DNA of 39,175 nt from Mycobacterium scrofulaceum (GTDB lineage: Bacteria > Actinomycetota > Actinomycetes > Mycobacteriales > Mycobacteriaceae). Below the pieces are notes generated by a model. The model saw only the letters and a list, made by a program, of their open reading frames with translations. It was not told the DNA's origin and made no database searches. The stretch lies in NCBI RefSeq assembly GCF_001667885.1, contig NZ_LZJW01000124.1, forward strand, positions 1 to 39,175, written 5' to 3'. Both the position numbers and the translations under genes were made by a program. This document shows, piece after piece, positions 1 through 8,806 of this stretch; the first letter of the stretch is position 1; every line of letters begins with the position of its first letter.

Positions 1-295
1 ACAATCAACGACGCCACTCAGCCATTGGAGGTAAACCCCCGATCAGCCGACTGTCACCAACCTGACTGCCGAGTACATCTAGGCCCCCCGTCAGATTCCT
101 TCGGTGCGGCCAAGGCCGGGGCCGGTCCACAACAGCTCCACGCTGCGTTGCGGCGGCGCCTCGTCGGGCGGGACGAGCGGAGCCGAAACCGGCTGTTTCT
201 TCCTCAGCAAGCCGATCCACCGGCCGAATACGGATTGGTCCATCGGTGAATCATCGGCCGTCGCGCGCCGGGCCGCGCACCGTTGTCCACAGGCA
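1..295. other. Segment without a supported gene, downstream of treZ
   Basis: This stretch follows the stop codon of treZ. I see no convincing gene in it. A 50-codon minus-strand frame (91-243, ATG at 241-243) has no Shine-Dalgarno sequence and no family I recognise. The remaining frames are short and out of keeping with the GC-rich third positions of neighbouring genes. It may hold the end of a gene cut by the window edge, but nothing shows this. Confidence 0.4.
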
Positions 296-2038
296 TCAGC
301 TCTGCTCGCGCACCGCGAGTACGGCGAGCGAATGCCCTTGGAGCACCGTCTTGTCGGCTTCGACCACGGGCTCGCCCCACGCCAGCACCACGTCACCCGC
401 GACGGGCACCGTCACCGCCTCGGGGCCGAGGTTGCACACGATGCGCAACCGGCCGCGTGCCACGCTGATCCAGCGTTGCTCCTCGTCGAAGTCGACCGCG
501 AGATGCGCCAGCCACGGATCGGCGAGGTCGGGGTCGTGGCGCCGCAACGCGATCAGGTCGCGGTAGAACCGGTGCAGTCGGCCGTGCTCGCCGGAGTCCA
601 CCTCGGCCCAGTCGAGTTTCGAGCGTTCGAACGTCTGCGGATCCTGGGGATCGGGGATCTCGTCGGCGTCCCAGCCGTGTTCGGCGAACTCGGCCTTGCG
701 CCCCTCCGCGGTGGCCTTGGCCAGTTCGGGCTCGGGATGCGAGCTGAAGAACTGGAACGGAGTCGACGCCGCATACTCCTCGCCCATGAAAAGCATTGCG
801 GTGAACGGCGTTCCGAGCGCGAGCGCGGCCTTGATCGCCAGCTGGCCGCCGGAGAGGTTCTGCGACGGGCGGTCCCCGAGCGCCCGGTTGCCGACCTGGT
901 CATGGGTGCAGGTGTACGCGACCAGCCGGGTGCCGGGGATTCCTGACTCCGCGGTGGTGTCCAAGGGGCGGCCGTGGCGGCGGCGCCGGAACGACGAATA
1001 GGTGGCGGCGTGAAAATAGCCGTGGCGCAGGGTTTGCGCCAGGGTGGCCAGGCTGCCGAAGTCGGCGTAGTAGCCCTGGCGCTCGCCGGACACCGCGGTG
1101 TGGATGGCGTGGTGGATGTCGTCGGCCCATTGCGCCGTCAGGCCGTAACCGCCCCGGTCGCGCGCGGTGATCAGCCGCGGGTCATTCAGATCGCTCTCGG
1201 CGATCAGCGACAGCGGACGGCCCAGCTGTCTTGACAGCCAATCGGTTTCGGTCGCGAGCTCCTCGAGGATGTGGATGGCCGTCGTGTCCACCAGGGCGTG
1301 CACGGCGTCCAGGCGCAGCCCGTCGGCGTGGAAGTCACGCATCCAGCGCAGCGCGCACCCGATGATGTAACGCCGGACCTCGTCGGAGTCGGCGTCGGCG
1401 ATGTTGATGCCTTCGCCCCACGGGTTGCTCGCCGACGACAGGTATGGGCCGAACTTGGGCAGGTAGTTGCCGGACGGGCCGAGGTGGTTGAACACCGCGT
1501 CGATCAGGACGCCCAGGCCCCGCGCGTGACAGGCGTCGACGAACCGCACCAGGGCGTCGGGGCCGCCGTAGGGCTCGTGCACGCTGTACCACAGCACGCC
1601 GTCGTAACCCCAGCCATGCGTTCCGGCAAAGGAATTCACCGGCATCAGCTCGACGAAGTCGACGCCGAGATCCACCAGGTAGTCGAGCTTCTCAATGGCC
1701 GAGTCGAGGGTCCCCGCGGGGGTGAAGGTGCCGAGGTGCAATTCGTAGATCACCGCACCGTCGACCGGCCGCCCCTGCCACTCGGCGTCGGTCCAGGCGG
1801 CGCTCGCCGGGTCCCACAGCTGCGAGCGGGCGTGCACGCCGTCGGGCTGGCGGGGCGAACGCGGGTCGGGCAGCACCGTGGGATCGTCGTCGAGCAGGAA
1901 CCCGTAGCGGGCGTCCGCGGCCGAGTCCACCGACGCATGCCACCAGCCGTCGTCGGCGCGCGTCATCGGGTGCACCTGGCCCTCGACGTCGAGCCGGACC
2001 CGCTCCGGTTTGGGTGCCCAGACGCGGAATTCAGTCAT
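296..2038 (-). CDS. treZ: Malto-oligosyltrehalose trehalohydrolase TreZ
   Basis: TreZ releases free trehalose from maltooligosyl-trehalose, the second step of the cytoplasmic TreY-TreZ route from glycogen-like glucans. The 580-residue protein is the family's usual length. It opens with a CBM48-like beta domain (FRVWAPKPERV, residues about 4-14) followed by a GH13 barrel. The nucleophile lies in GLRLDAVHAL (Asp244), the acid/base in LIAESDL (Glu281), and the third catalytic Asp in CTHDQVGNR. A longer frame reaches 2113, but the ATG at 2036-2038 starts directly at the conserved N-terminus and overlaps the end of treY by 8 bases. That overlap indicates translational coupling in treX-treY-treZ. 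Family assignment is secure; regulation is not visible. Confidence 0.96.
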   Translation of the reverse strand: MTEFRVWAPKPERVRLDVEGQVHPMTRADDGWWHASVDSAADARYGFLLDDDPTVLPDPRSPRQPDGVHARSQLWDPASAAWTDAEWQGRPVDGAVIYELHLGTFTPAGTLDSAIEKLDYLVDLGVDFVELMPVNSFAGTHGWGYDGVLWYSVHEPYGGPDALVRFVDACHARGLGVLIDAVFNHLGPSGNYLPKFGPYLSSASNPWGEGINIADADSDEVRRYIIGCALRWMRDFHADGLRLDAVHALVDTTAIHILEELATETDWLSRQLGRPLSLIAESDLNDPRLITARDRGGYGLTAQWADDIHHAIHTAVSGERQGYYADFGSLATLAQTLRHGYFHAATYSSFRRRRHGRPLDTTAESGIPGTRLVAYTCTHDQVGNRALGDRPSQNLSGGQLAIKAALALGTPFTAMLFMGEEYAASTPFQFFSSHPEPELAKATAEGRKAEFAEHGWDADEIPDPQDPQTFERSKLDWAEVDSGEHGRLHRFYRDLIALRRHDPDLADPWLAHLAVDFDEEQRWISVARGRLRIVCNLGPEAVTVPVAGDVVLAWGEPVVEADKTVLQGHSLAVLAVREQS

Positions 2039-4331
2039 GGTGGCGCTCCAGCAGCACGACGGGCAGCTCGGCGAACAACTGGGCCGCCGCCGTCGGCCCG
2101 TCCGCGATGACACCGGTGAGCGCGTCTTTCCAGGTGCCCTCCGGCAGCGCCAGCACGGTGTTGCCCCAACCGGTTTCGGTCAGGCGCACCGTCCAACGGG
2201 TCACCGCGACCACGATGTCCTCACCGCGGCGGAAGGCCAGCACGTGATCGGCGGCGTCGCCGTCGGCCAGCACGGGAACGTAGTCGCCGCGCAGGAAGGT
2301 GTCCGGGTGGGCGCGTCGCACCCGAAGCGCGGTGGTGACCACCCGAATCTTGGGATGCTCCAAGGCCTTCAGCGCGGCGCGGCGGGCGGCGTAGTCGACG
2401 GCCCGGCGATTGTCCGGATCTACCAGGCTGTCGTCCCACAGCTCGGTGCCCTGGTAGACGTCGGGTATCCCCGGGACGGTCAGGGCGAGCAGCTTCTGGC
2501 CCAGCGCGTCGCTGGAGGCATGCGGGTTGAGCTGGGCGACGAGCTCGGTCAGCTGGCCCGCCACCGGGCCGTCGAACACACCGTCCAGCCACCGGTGCAC
2601 CGCGTCCTCGAACTCGGTGTCCGGATCGTTCCAGGAGGTATGCCACGCCGCCTCCCGGATGGCCTTCTCGGCGTAGTTGTGCAGCCGCTCGCGCAGCTCG
2701 GTACTCACTTCGCCGCTGACCGGCCAGACGCCGAAGATGTTCTGTAGCAGGAACTGTCCGGTGGCCGGGTCGGGGGAGGGTGCCTCGACCTCCCAGCGGG
2801 CGACGAACTCCGTCCACAGCGACGGCACCTGCGAGAGCACCCCGATCCTGGCCCGCACGTCCTCGCCGCGCTTGGTGTCGTGGGTGGTCAGCGTCGTCAT
2901 GGTGTGCGGCCACAGGCGGATGCGGGTGGCCGCGCGCTGGTGGAACTCGGCCGCGCCGACACCGAAGCGATGCGGCTCACCACCGACCTCGTTGAGCGAC
3001 ACCAACCGCGCGTCACGGTAGAAGTAGCAGTCCTCGGTCGCTTTGGCGGTCACCGCACCGCAGAGTTGCTGCAGCCGGGTGGCCGGCTCGCCGCCCCGGG
3101 CCAGCGCGGCGGCGAGCACCTGCAGGGCCGGCCCCAATTCCGGTGACTGCGCCTGCGTTTCGTCCAGCGCTGTGGGCATGATCGCGGACAGCCCGGGGTA
3201 GTCGCAGCGGTAGACCCCGATATGGGTGAGCAGCGCCGCGACCGCTTCGGGCAGCTGCGGGTGGTCCGCGCCGGCCGCCGCCACGATGGCGCGGCGCAGG
3301 CGGCGCAATTCGCTCGCGAGCGTATCGGTGGCCGCGCGAAACTTCAGGTCCGCCAACATCTCCGGCGTGGAGCCGTAATCCAGCCCCGCCGATTCGACGA
3401 GTTCGGTGAGCGCGGGCGCGCCGCTGGGGTCGACGAAGACCCCGCCGATCTCCCGCAGCACGTCGTACCCGGTGGTGCCCCCGATGGGCAGCGTGGGTTC
3501 GAGCGCCTCGTCGACCGCCAGGATCTTCTCGATCACGATCCAGGTTTGCGGCCCAACCGATTCGCGCAACCACGCGAGGTAGCCGCAGGGGTCGGACAGC
3601 CCGTCGGGATGGTCGATGCGCACACCGTCGACGAGGCCCTCGGCGGCCCACCGGGCGACCTCGGCGTGGGTGGCGTCGAACACGGCGCGGTCTTCCTGGC
3701 GCAGCCCGGCCAGGGAGGTGATCGAGAAGAAGCGCCGGTAGCCGCACACGCCGTTGCGCCAGCCCACCAGCCGGTAGTGCTGGCGGTCGTGCACCTCGGG
3801 CCCGGTGCCGTCGCCGGTGCCGGGCGCGATGGGCAGGGCCAGGTCACCGAGCCGCAGCAGGTCCCCGTCCACCTTCAGCTCGGCCGCGTCGTCGTCGGAA
3901 CCCAGGATCGGCAGCACGATGCGGCCGTCCTCGTCGAGGTCCCAGTCGATGTCGAAATACGTTGCGTAGTCCGAAGACCGGCCGTTCCGCAACACGTCCC
4001 ACCACCACGCGTTCTGTTGGGGCTGGTCGATCCCGACGTGATTGGGCACGATGTCGACGATCAGGCCGATGCCGCGCTGCCGCGCCGCGGCCGACAGCCG
4101 CTCCAGCCCTTCGCGACCACCCAGTTCGGGGGAGACGGTCGTCGGGTCGGTGACGTCGTAGCCGTGGTTCGACCCGGTGGCCGCGGTCATGATCGGGGAC
4201 AGGTAGACGTGGGACACCCCGAGTTCGTCCAGGTAGTCCAGCAGGTTCTCCGCGTCGGCGAAGGTGAACGCGAACCCGCTGGCCTCACCGCGCAGCTGCA
4301 ACCGGTAGGTCGAAAGTATTGGAAAGGGCAT
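2031..4331 (-). CDS. treY: Malto-oligosyltrehalose synthase TreY
   Basis: TreY isomerises the reducing-end alpha-1,4 bond of maltodextrins into an alpha-1,1 bond, giving maltooligosyl-trehalose for TreZ. The 766-residue length fits the mycobacterial family. The N-terminus STYRLQL is the typical TreY opening. GH13 catalytic residues are visible: the nucleophile in GVRIDHPDGL (Asp240), the acid/base in IVIEKIL (Glu268), and the third Asp in TTHDTKRGEDVRARI, a segment characteristic of this family. The ATG at 4329-4331 lies 3 bases after the treX stop, and the treY stop overlaps the treZ start, so the three genes are almost certainly one transcript. Confidence 0.96.
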   Translation of the reverse strand: MPFPILSTYRLQLRGEASGFAFTFADAENLLDYLDELGVSHVYLSPIMTAATGSNHGYDVTDPTTVSPELGGREGLERLSAAARQRGIGLIVDIVPNHVGIDQPQQNAWWWDVLRNGRSSDYATYFDIDWDLDEDGRIVLPILGSDDDAAELKVDGDLLRLGDLALPIAPGTGDGTGPEVHDRQHYRLVGWRNGVCGYRRFFSITSLAGLRQEDRAVFDATHAEVARWAAEGLVDGVRIDHPDGLSDPCGYLAWLRESVGPQTWIVIEKILAVDEALEPTLPIGGTTGYDVLREIGGVFVDPSGAPALTELVESAGLDYGSTPEMLADLKFRAATDTLASELRRLRRAIVAAAGADHPQLPEAVAALLTHIGVYRCDYPGLSAIMPTALDETQAQSPELGPALQVLAAALARGGEPATRLQQLCGAVTAKATEDCYFYRDARLVSLNEVGGEPHRFGVGAAEFHQRAATRIRLWPHTMTTLTTHDTKRGEDVRARIGVLSQVPSLWTEFVARWEVEAPSPDPATGQFLLQNIFGVWPVSGEVSTELRERLHNYAEKAIREAAWHTSWNDPDTEFEDAVHRWLDGVFDGPVAGQLTELVAQLNPHASSDALGQKLLALTVPGIPDVYQGTELWDDSLVDPDNRRAVDYAARRAALKALEHPKIRVVTTALRVRRAHPDTFLRGDYVPVLADGDAADHVLAFRRGEDIVVAVTRWTVRLTETGWGNTVLALPEGTWKDALTGVIADGPTAAAQLFAELPVVLLERHHD

Positions 4332-4334
4332 GCG

Positions 4335-6527
4335 TCACATGGTCTTACGTAAAACCAGAAGGGAACGCCCGGGCAGCGAGACCTTCTCTTCGGCATTCAC
4401 CACCTGGTCGGCGTCACCCGTCGGGTGGTTGGTGTCCAGTTCCACGGTCCACTCCTGCGCATAGTCGTCGTTCGGCATCACGAACTCCACGGGTTCTTCG
4501 CCGGCGTTGAAGCACAACAGGAACGAGTCATCGACGACCCGTTCGCCGCGCGCGTTGGGCGCGGTAATGGCCTCACCGTTGAGGAACACCGCCACACATT
4601 TGTGAATGCTTTCGCCCCAGTCCTCGTGCGTCATCTCTCGGCTGCTCGGGTTCAGCCAGGCGATGTCGCGCACCTCGTCGCCGCTGCGGATCGGCTCGCC
4701 CTCGAAGAACCGGCGCCGACGGAACACCGGATGGGTCTTGCGCAACGTGGTCACCTTGCGCGCGAAGGCCAGCAGGTCGGAGTTCTTGTCGACCAATGAC
4801 CAATCCATCCAAGACAATTCGGAGTCCTGGCAGTACACGTTGTTGTTGCCGTTCTGGGTGCGGCCGAGTTCGTCGCCGTGCGCGATCATCGGCGTGCCCT
4901 GGCTGAGCATCAGCGTCGCCCAGAAGTTGCGCATCTGGCGACGGCGCAGCGCCAAGATGTCCGGGTCGTCGGTGGGCCCCTCGACGCCGCAGTTCCAGGA
5001 GCGGTTGTGGCTTTCGCCGTCCCGGTTGTCCTCGCCGTTGGCCAGGTTGTGTTTCTCGTTGTAGGAGACCAGGTCGTTGAGCGTGAACCCGTCGTGGGCG
5101 GTGACGAAGTTGATGCTGGCGCTGGGGCGCCGGCCGGTCGCCTCGTAGAGGTCCGACGACCCGGTCAGCCGGGACGCGAACTCGCCTAGGGTCGCGGGCT
5201 CGCCCCGCCAGTAGTCACGCACAGTATCGCGATACTTCCCGTTCCACTCGGTCCACAAACCCGGGAAATTTCCGACTTGGTAGCCACCCTCGCCGACGTC
5301 CCACGGTTCGGCGATCAATTTGACCTGGCTGACGATCGGATCCTGCTGTACCAGGTCGAAGAACGCGCTCAGTCGATCGACGTCGTGCAGCTCGCGGGCC
5401 AGCGTGGCGGCGAGGTCGAAACGAAAGCCGTCGACGTGCATCTCGGTCACCCAGTAGCGCAGCGAGTCCATGATGAGCTGCAGCACGTGCGGGTGACGGG
5501 GGTTGAGGCTGTTGCCCGTGCCGGTGTAGTCCTTGTACAGCCGCAGGTCGGTGTCGACGAGCCGGTAGTAGGCCGCGTTGTCGATGCCGCGGAAATTGAT
5601 GGTCGGCCCGAGGTGGTTGCCCTCGGCGGTGTGGTTGTACACCACGTCGAGGATCACCTCGATGTTGGCCTCGTGCAGGCTGCGGACCATCGATTTGAAC
5701 TCGGCGACGCTGGAGGTGCGATTGGCCGCGTACTGGTTGTGCGGAGCGAAGAACCCGAAAGTGTTGTAGCCCCAGTAGTTTCGCAAGCCAAGGTCCAGCA
5801 GCCTCGAGTCGTGCATGAACTGGTGCACCGGCATCAGCTCCAGCGCGGTGACGTTGAGCGACTTCAGATAGTCGATGATCACCGGGTGCGCCAGCCCGGC
5901 GTAGGTGCCGCGCAGTTCGGGCGGGATGCCCGGGTGGGTTTGCGTCATTCCCTTCACGTGGGCCTCGTAGATGACCGTCTCGTGGTACGGGGTGAGCGGC
6001 GAACGGTCCGAGCCCCAGTCGAAGAAGGGATTGCTCACCACGCTGGTCATGGTGTGGCCCAGCGAGTCGACCATCGGCGGCGTCCCGGGGTCGGCGTCGT
6101 CACCGTCGGGATGCACGGCCTTCAGGTCGTAGGAGAACAGCGCCTGCCCGAAGTTGAAATCCCCGTGGAAGGCCTTGCCGTAAGGGTCGAGCAGCAGCTT
6201 GCTCGGGTCGCACCGGTGCCCGGCCGCCGGGTCGAAGGGGCCGTAGACCCGGAATCCGTAGCGCTGGCCCGGGGAGATGTTGGGCAGATAGGCGTGCCAC
6301 ACGTAGCCGTCGACCTCGTCGAGGGGAATCCGTGACTCGGCCCCGGCGTCGTCGATCAGGCACAGCTCGACCTTCTCGGCGATCTCGGAGAACAACGAAA
6401 AGTTCGTCCCCGCGCCGTCATAGGAGGCGCCAAGGGGATACGGGTTCCCCGGCCAGACGGTCGCCAGTTTCGGTTGTCGGTTACCAGGTACGCCTGCTTC
6501 TGAAGCGTGATTGTCGGTCGGCACCAT
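4335..6527 (-). CDS. treX: Glycogen debranching enzyme TreX (GlgX type)
   Basis: TreX is an isoamylase-type GH13 enzyme that cuts alpha-1,6 branches of glycogen and supplies linear maltodextrins to TreY. It has 730 residues. The N-terminal CBM48-like domain (WPGNPYPLGASYDGAG, about residues 25-40) precedes the barrel. Conserved sites include DVVYNHTAEG (region I), the nucleophile in GFRFDLAATL (Asp371), the acid/base in IAEPWDVG (Glu407) and VTAHDGF (region IV). The chosen ATG has AAGG about 7 bases upstream. The N-terminal ~20 residues are poorly conserved in the family, so a slightly later start is possible. It lies 34 bases after the acyltransferase gene on the same strand. Confidence 0.95.
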   Translation of the reverse strand: MVPTDNHASEAGVPGNRQPKLATVWPGNPYPLGASYDGAGTNFSLFSEIAEKVELCLIDDAGAESRIPLDEVDGYVWHAYLPNISPGQRYGFRVYGPFDPAAGHRCDPSKLLLDPYGKAFHGDFNFGQALFSYDLKAVHPDGDDADPGTPPMVDSLGHTMTSVVSNPFFDWGSDRSPLTPYHETVIYEAHVKGMTQTHPGIPPELRGTYAGLAHPVIIDYLKSLNVTALELMPVHQFMHDSRLLDLGLRNYWGYNTFGFFAPHNQYAANRTSSVAEFKSMVRSLHEANIEVILDVVYNHTAEGNHLGPTINFRGIDNAAYYRLVDTDLRLYKDYTGTGNSLNPRHPHVLQLIMDSLRYWVTEMHVDGFRFDLAATLARELHDVDRLSAFFDLVQQDPIVSQVKLIAEPWDVGEGGYQVGNFPGLWTEWNGKYRDTVRDYWRGEPATLGEFASRLTGSSDLYEATGRRPSASINFVTAHDGFTLNDLVSYNEKHNLANGEDNRDGESHNRSWNCGVEGPTDDPDILALRRRQMRNFWATLMLSQGTPMIAHGDELGRTQNGNNNVYCQDSELSWMDWSLVDKNSDLLAFARKVTTLRKTHPVFRRRRFFEGEPIRSGDEVRDIAWLNPSSREMTHEDWGESIHKCVAVFLNGEAITAPNARGERVVDDSFLLCFNAGEEPVEFVMPNDDYAQEWTVELDTNHPTGDADQVVNAEEKVSLPGRSLLVLRKTM

Positions 6528-6561
6528 CTGACCTTATCCGCGAGCGGGGCCCCGGGGCGCG

Positions 6562-8718
6562 TCACCACCAACCGGTGTTGGCGGCGATCTGACGGCCCAA
6601 TTCGCCCACCATGGTCCGCACGTAAGTGGGGGTCAGGTGGTGGGCGCCGTGGTAGATCAGCACGTTTCCCTCGACCGGCCGGCACACGTCGGCGCGGCAG
6701 ATCGCGTCGGACATGTCGAGCACCTTCAGCAGCGGGAATTGTGTGACGAAGTCGAGGGTCTGATTGCGGTCGGACAGCGCGTCGGAACGCTTGATCGCGC
6801 ACGACTGGGGGCTTCCACCCTTCTTGGCCAGGCAATCCGCCGGGTCGAACGGCTGGCCGTTCTTGACCAGCCATGGGGTGTCGCGCATGCCGAGGATCGG
6901 AATGTTGTTGTCCGAGAACCGCTGCCAGATTCCGATGTAGGTCGCCGGCATCACGTCGCCGGGCTTGATGTTCCACGGCCGGGTCGTGGTGGTGAACACG
7001 TAGTCGGGACGGTCGGCGATCAACCGGTCCATTGTCTGTTCCACCCACTCCCGGCACTGCGGGTAGGCGGCGTTGTTGCCCATGATCAACGGGACTTCCT
7101 CGGTGGACAACGGGCAGCCCATCTTGAGGTACGTCACCACTTTGAAGTGATGCATCTTGCCGAGCACGTCGAGTGCGGGCAGCCAGTGTTCGGCGTGGGA
7201 CCCGCCCGCCAGCGCGATCGTGCGGTCGCCGGCCACGTCGCCGTAGGTGCAGGCAACCACCGCCGGGTTGACGAAGTCGCTGATGCAACCGTCCCGGGTG
7301 GAGACCGGCAGATCCTCCTTGACCTCCAGCACGCTGGGGCGCATGGGCAACGCGGGCACCCGCACGCGTTCGGTCAGGGCGCGCGCGCCCGGGTAGTCCT
7401 GCGGGTTGAGCACGCTGAGCTCCTTGCCCGCGGCCCGCAGGACGGTGACGTGCTGGCGCCACGTGAACGACGTCGCGGTGAGCGTGACGCCGAGCAGCAC
7501 GATCGCCGTCCCCAGCGCCATCGTCGGCCTGGGCAGGCGCGCCAGCCACGCGGGCGCGGGCGCCGGTGACTTCCCGGCGGTCCGGTAGCGCAGGGGGTCC
7601 TCGACGAGCCGGGTGGTCAGGTAGGCCAGCAACCCGGAGACGAGCAACACGGCGGCGCCTTCGACGAAGTCGGCGTGCCGGTGACCGCTGAACGAGAGCC
7701 AGAAGATCAGGAGCGGCCAGTGCCACAGGTAGAGGGAATACGCCATCGCGCCCAGCGCGACCAGCGGCCCGGCCGCCAGCAGGCGATTCGGCAGCGGCAG
7801 CCGGTCGGTGGCACCGGGGTCGCCTTGCAGGTTGGCCCCCGCCAGGATCATCAGCATGGTGGCCCCGACGGGCACCAGGGCCCACGGACCGGGGAATTCC
7901 TTGACGCCGTCGATCAGCGCCCCGCACGAGACGATCGCCGCCAGCGCCAGGGTGGCCACGGCCGTTCGCAACCACATCGGCCAGCGGATGGCCGGCACCA
8001 GCGCACCGACCAGCGCGCCGAGTAACAACTCCCAGCCGCGCGCGAAGCTGTTGTAGTAGGCGGCCGCCTGGTCGTCCTGATGCGCGACGATCGCGTAGAC
8101 GAACGACGCCACCGTCAGCGCCGTCAGCAGCACCAGGAACAGGGTGCGCAGCCGGGGGCCCAGCGGTCGCCCGAACAGGTATGCGCACGCGGCGATCACC
8201 AGCAGGAAGCCGACGTAGAACTGGCCCTGCACCGACATGGACCAGATGTGCTGCAGGGGGCTGACGGCCTCGCCCGCGCGCAGGTAGTCCGACGCTGAGT
8301 TGGCGAGTTCCCAGTTCTGGTAGTAGCCGAGGCTGGCCAGGCTTTGGTCGGCGAAGGTCTCCCACCGCGTCTCGGGTTGCACCAGGATGGTCAACACCGC
8401 GCAGCCGGCCAGCACCACGACCAGGGCGGGCACCAGGCGGCGCACGAGCCGGACCACCTCCGCCACCGGGGACAGGGTGACGGCGGGATTCAGTGCCGCG
8501 CGGATGATCTTGCCGCCGAAGAAGAATCCGGACAGGGCCAAGAACACGTCGACGCCGCCGGAGACCCGGCCGAACCAGATGTGGAAGACGGCCACCAGCG
8601 CGATGGCGATGCCGCGCAGGCCGTCGAGGTCATAGCGATAGAACCCCGGATTGCGCGCTGCCGTACCCGCCGGTTCCGCGGTCGCGACCGGTTGGGGAGA
8701 CGGGGACAGGGTCGGCAT
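6562..8718 (-). CDS. Membrane O-acyltransferase with C-terminal SGNH domain (OafA/Rv1565c type)
   Basis: This is an acyltransferase-3 family protein expected to move an acyl group from the cytoplasmic side onto an extracytoplasmic glycan or glycolipid. Residues about 28-400 form roughly ten membrane helices, beginning with YDLDGLRGIAIALVAVFHIW, where Arg35 and His46 match the family's essential Arg and His. Residues about 430-718 form an extracytoplasmic SGNH-hydrolase-like domain, with a GGSHAEHW motif in place of the usual GDSH and a late GAHHLTPTY segment carrying the catalytic-type His. The 718-residue length fits Rv1565c. The natural substrate is unknown. Its position in front of treX-treY-treZ makes a trehalose-derived acceptor an attractive but unproven idea. 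A possible -10 (TAAATT, 8730-8735) lies just after the ripD terminator. Confidence 0.85.
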   Translation of the reverse strand: MPTLSPSPQPVATAEPAGTAARNPGFYRYDLDGLRGIAIALVAVFHIWFGRVSGGVDVFLALSGFFFGGKIIRAALNPAVTLSPVAEVVRLVRRLVPALVVVLAGCAVLTILVQPETRWETFADQSLASLGYYQNWELANSASDYLRAGEAVSPLQHIWSMSVQGQFYVGFLLVIAACAYLFGRPLGPRLRTLFLVLLTALTVASFVYAIVAHQDDQAAAYYNSFARGWELLLGALVGALVPAIRWPMWLRTAVATLALAAIVSCGALIDGVKEFPGPWALVPVGATMLMILAGANLQGDPGATDRLPLPNRLLAAGPLVALGAMAYSLYLWHWPLLIFWLSFSGHRHADFVEGAAVLLVSGLLAYLTTRLVEDPLRYRTAGKSPAPAPAWLARLPRPTMALGTAIVLLGVTLTATSFTWRQHVTVLRAAGKELSVLNPQDYPGARALTERVRVPALPMRPSVLEVKEDLPVSTRDGCISDFVNPAVVACTYGDVAGDRTIALAGGSHAEHWLPALDVLGKMHHFKVVTYLKMGCPLSTEEVPLIMGNNAAYPQCREWVEQTMDRLIADRPDYVFTTTTRPWNIKPGDVMPATYIGIWQRFSDNNIPILGMRDTPWLVKNGQPFDPADCLAKKGGSPQSCAIKRSDALSDRNQTLDFVTQFPLLKVLDMSDAICRADVCRPVEGNVLIYHGAHHLTPTYVRTMVGELGRQIAANTGWW

Positions 8719-8729
8719 GATCGACCGCT

Positions 8730-8735
8730 AATTTA
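8730..8735 (-). promoter_or_regulatory. Candidate -10 hexamer for the acyltransferase-treXYZ transcript
   Basis: Read on the minus strand, TAAATT fits the mycobacterial TANNNT -10 pattern and sits 11 bases before the acyltransferase ATG. It follows directly on the ripD terminator hairpin, the expected place for a new promoter. No clear -35 is seen, which is common in mycobacteria. Confidence 0.4.
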
Positions 8736-8738
8736 CCG

Positions 8739-8776
8739 AAAACCGCCACCCGCTCCGGTTTAGGAGCAGGTGGCGG
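8739..8776 (-). terminator. Intrinsic terminator of ripD
   Basis: An inverted repeat CCGCCACC-c-GCTCC / GGAGC-a-GGTGGCGG (8743-8776) gives a 13-pair stem with one mismatch and a 6-base loop. On the minus strand it begins 30 bases after the ripD stop and is followed directly by TTTT. This fits a rho-independent terminator, a structure not common in mycobacteria. It separates ripD from the acyltransferase-trehalose genes. Confidence 0.75.
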
Positions 8777-8806
8777 CGCTCGAGCGTCCCCCGAAGGGCG
8801 GGGAAA

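Noticed and set aside
91..243. 50-codon minus-strand frame downstream of treZ
   Set aside because: No ribosome binding site, no recognised family and no coupling to treZ; could be real but is not supported.
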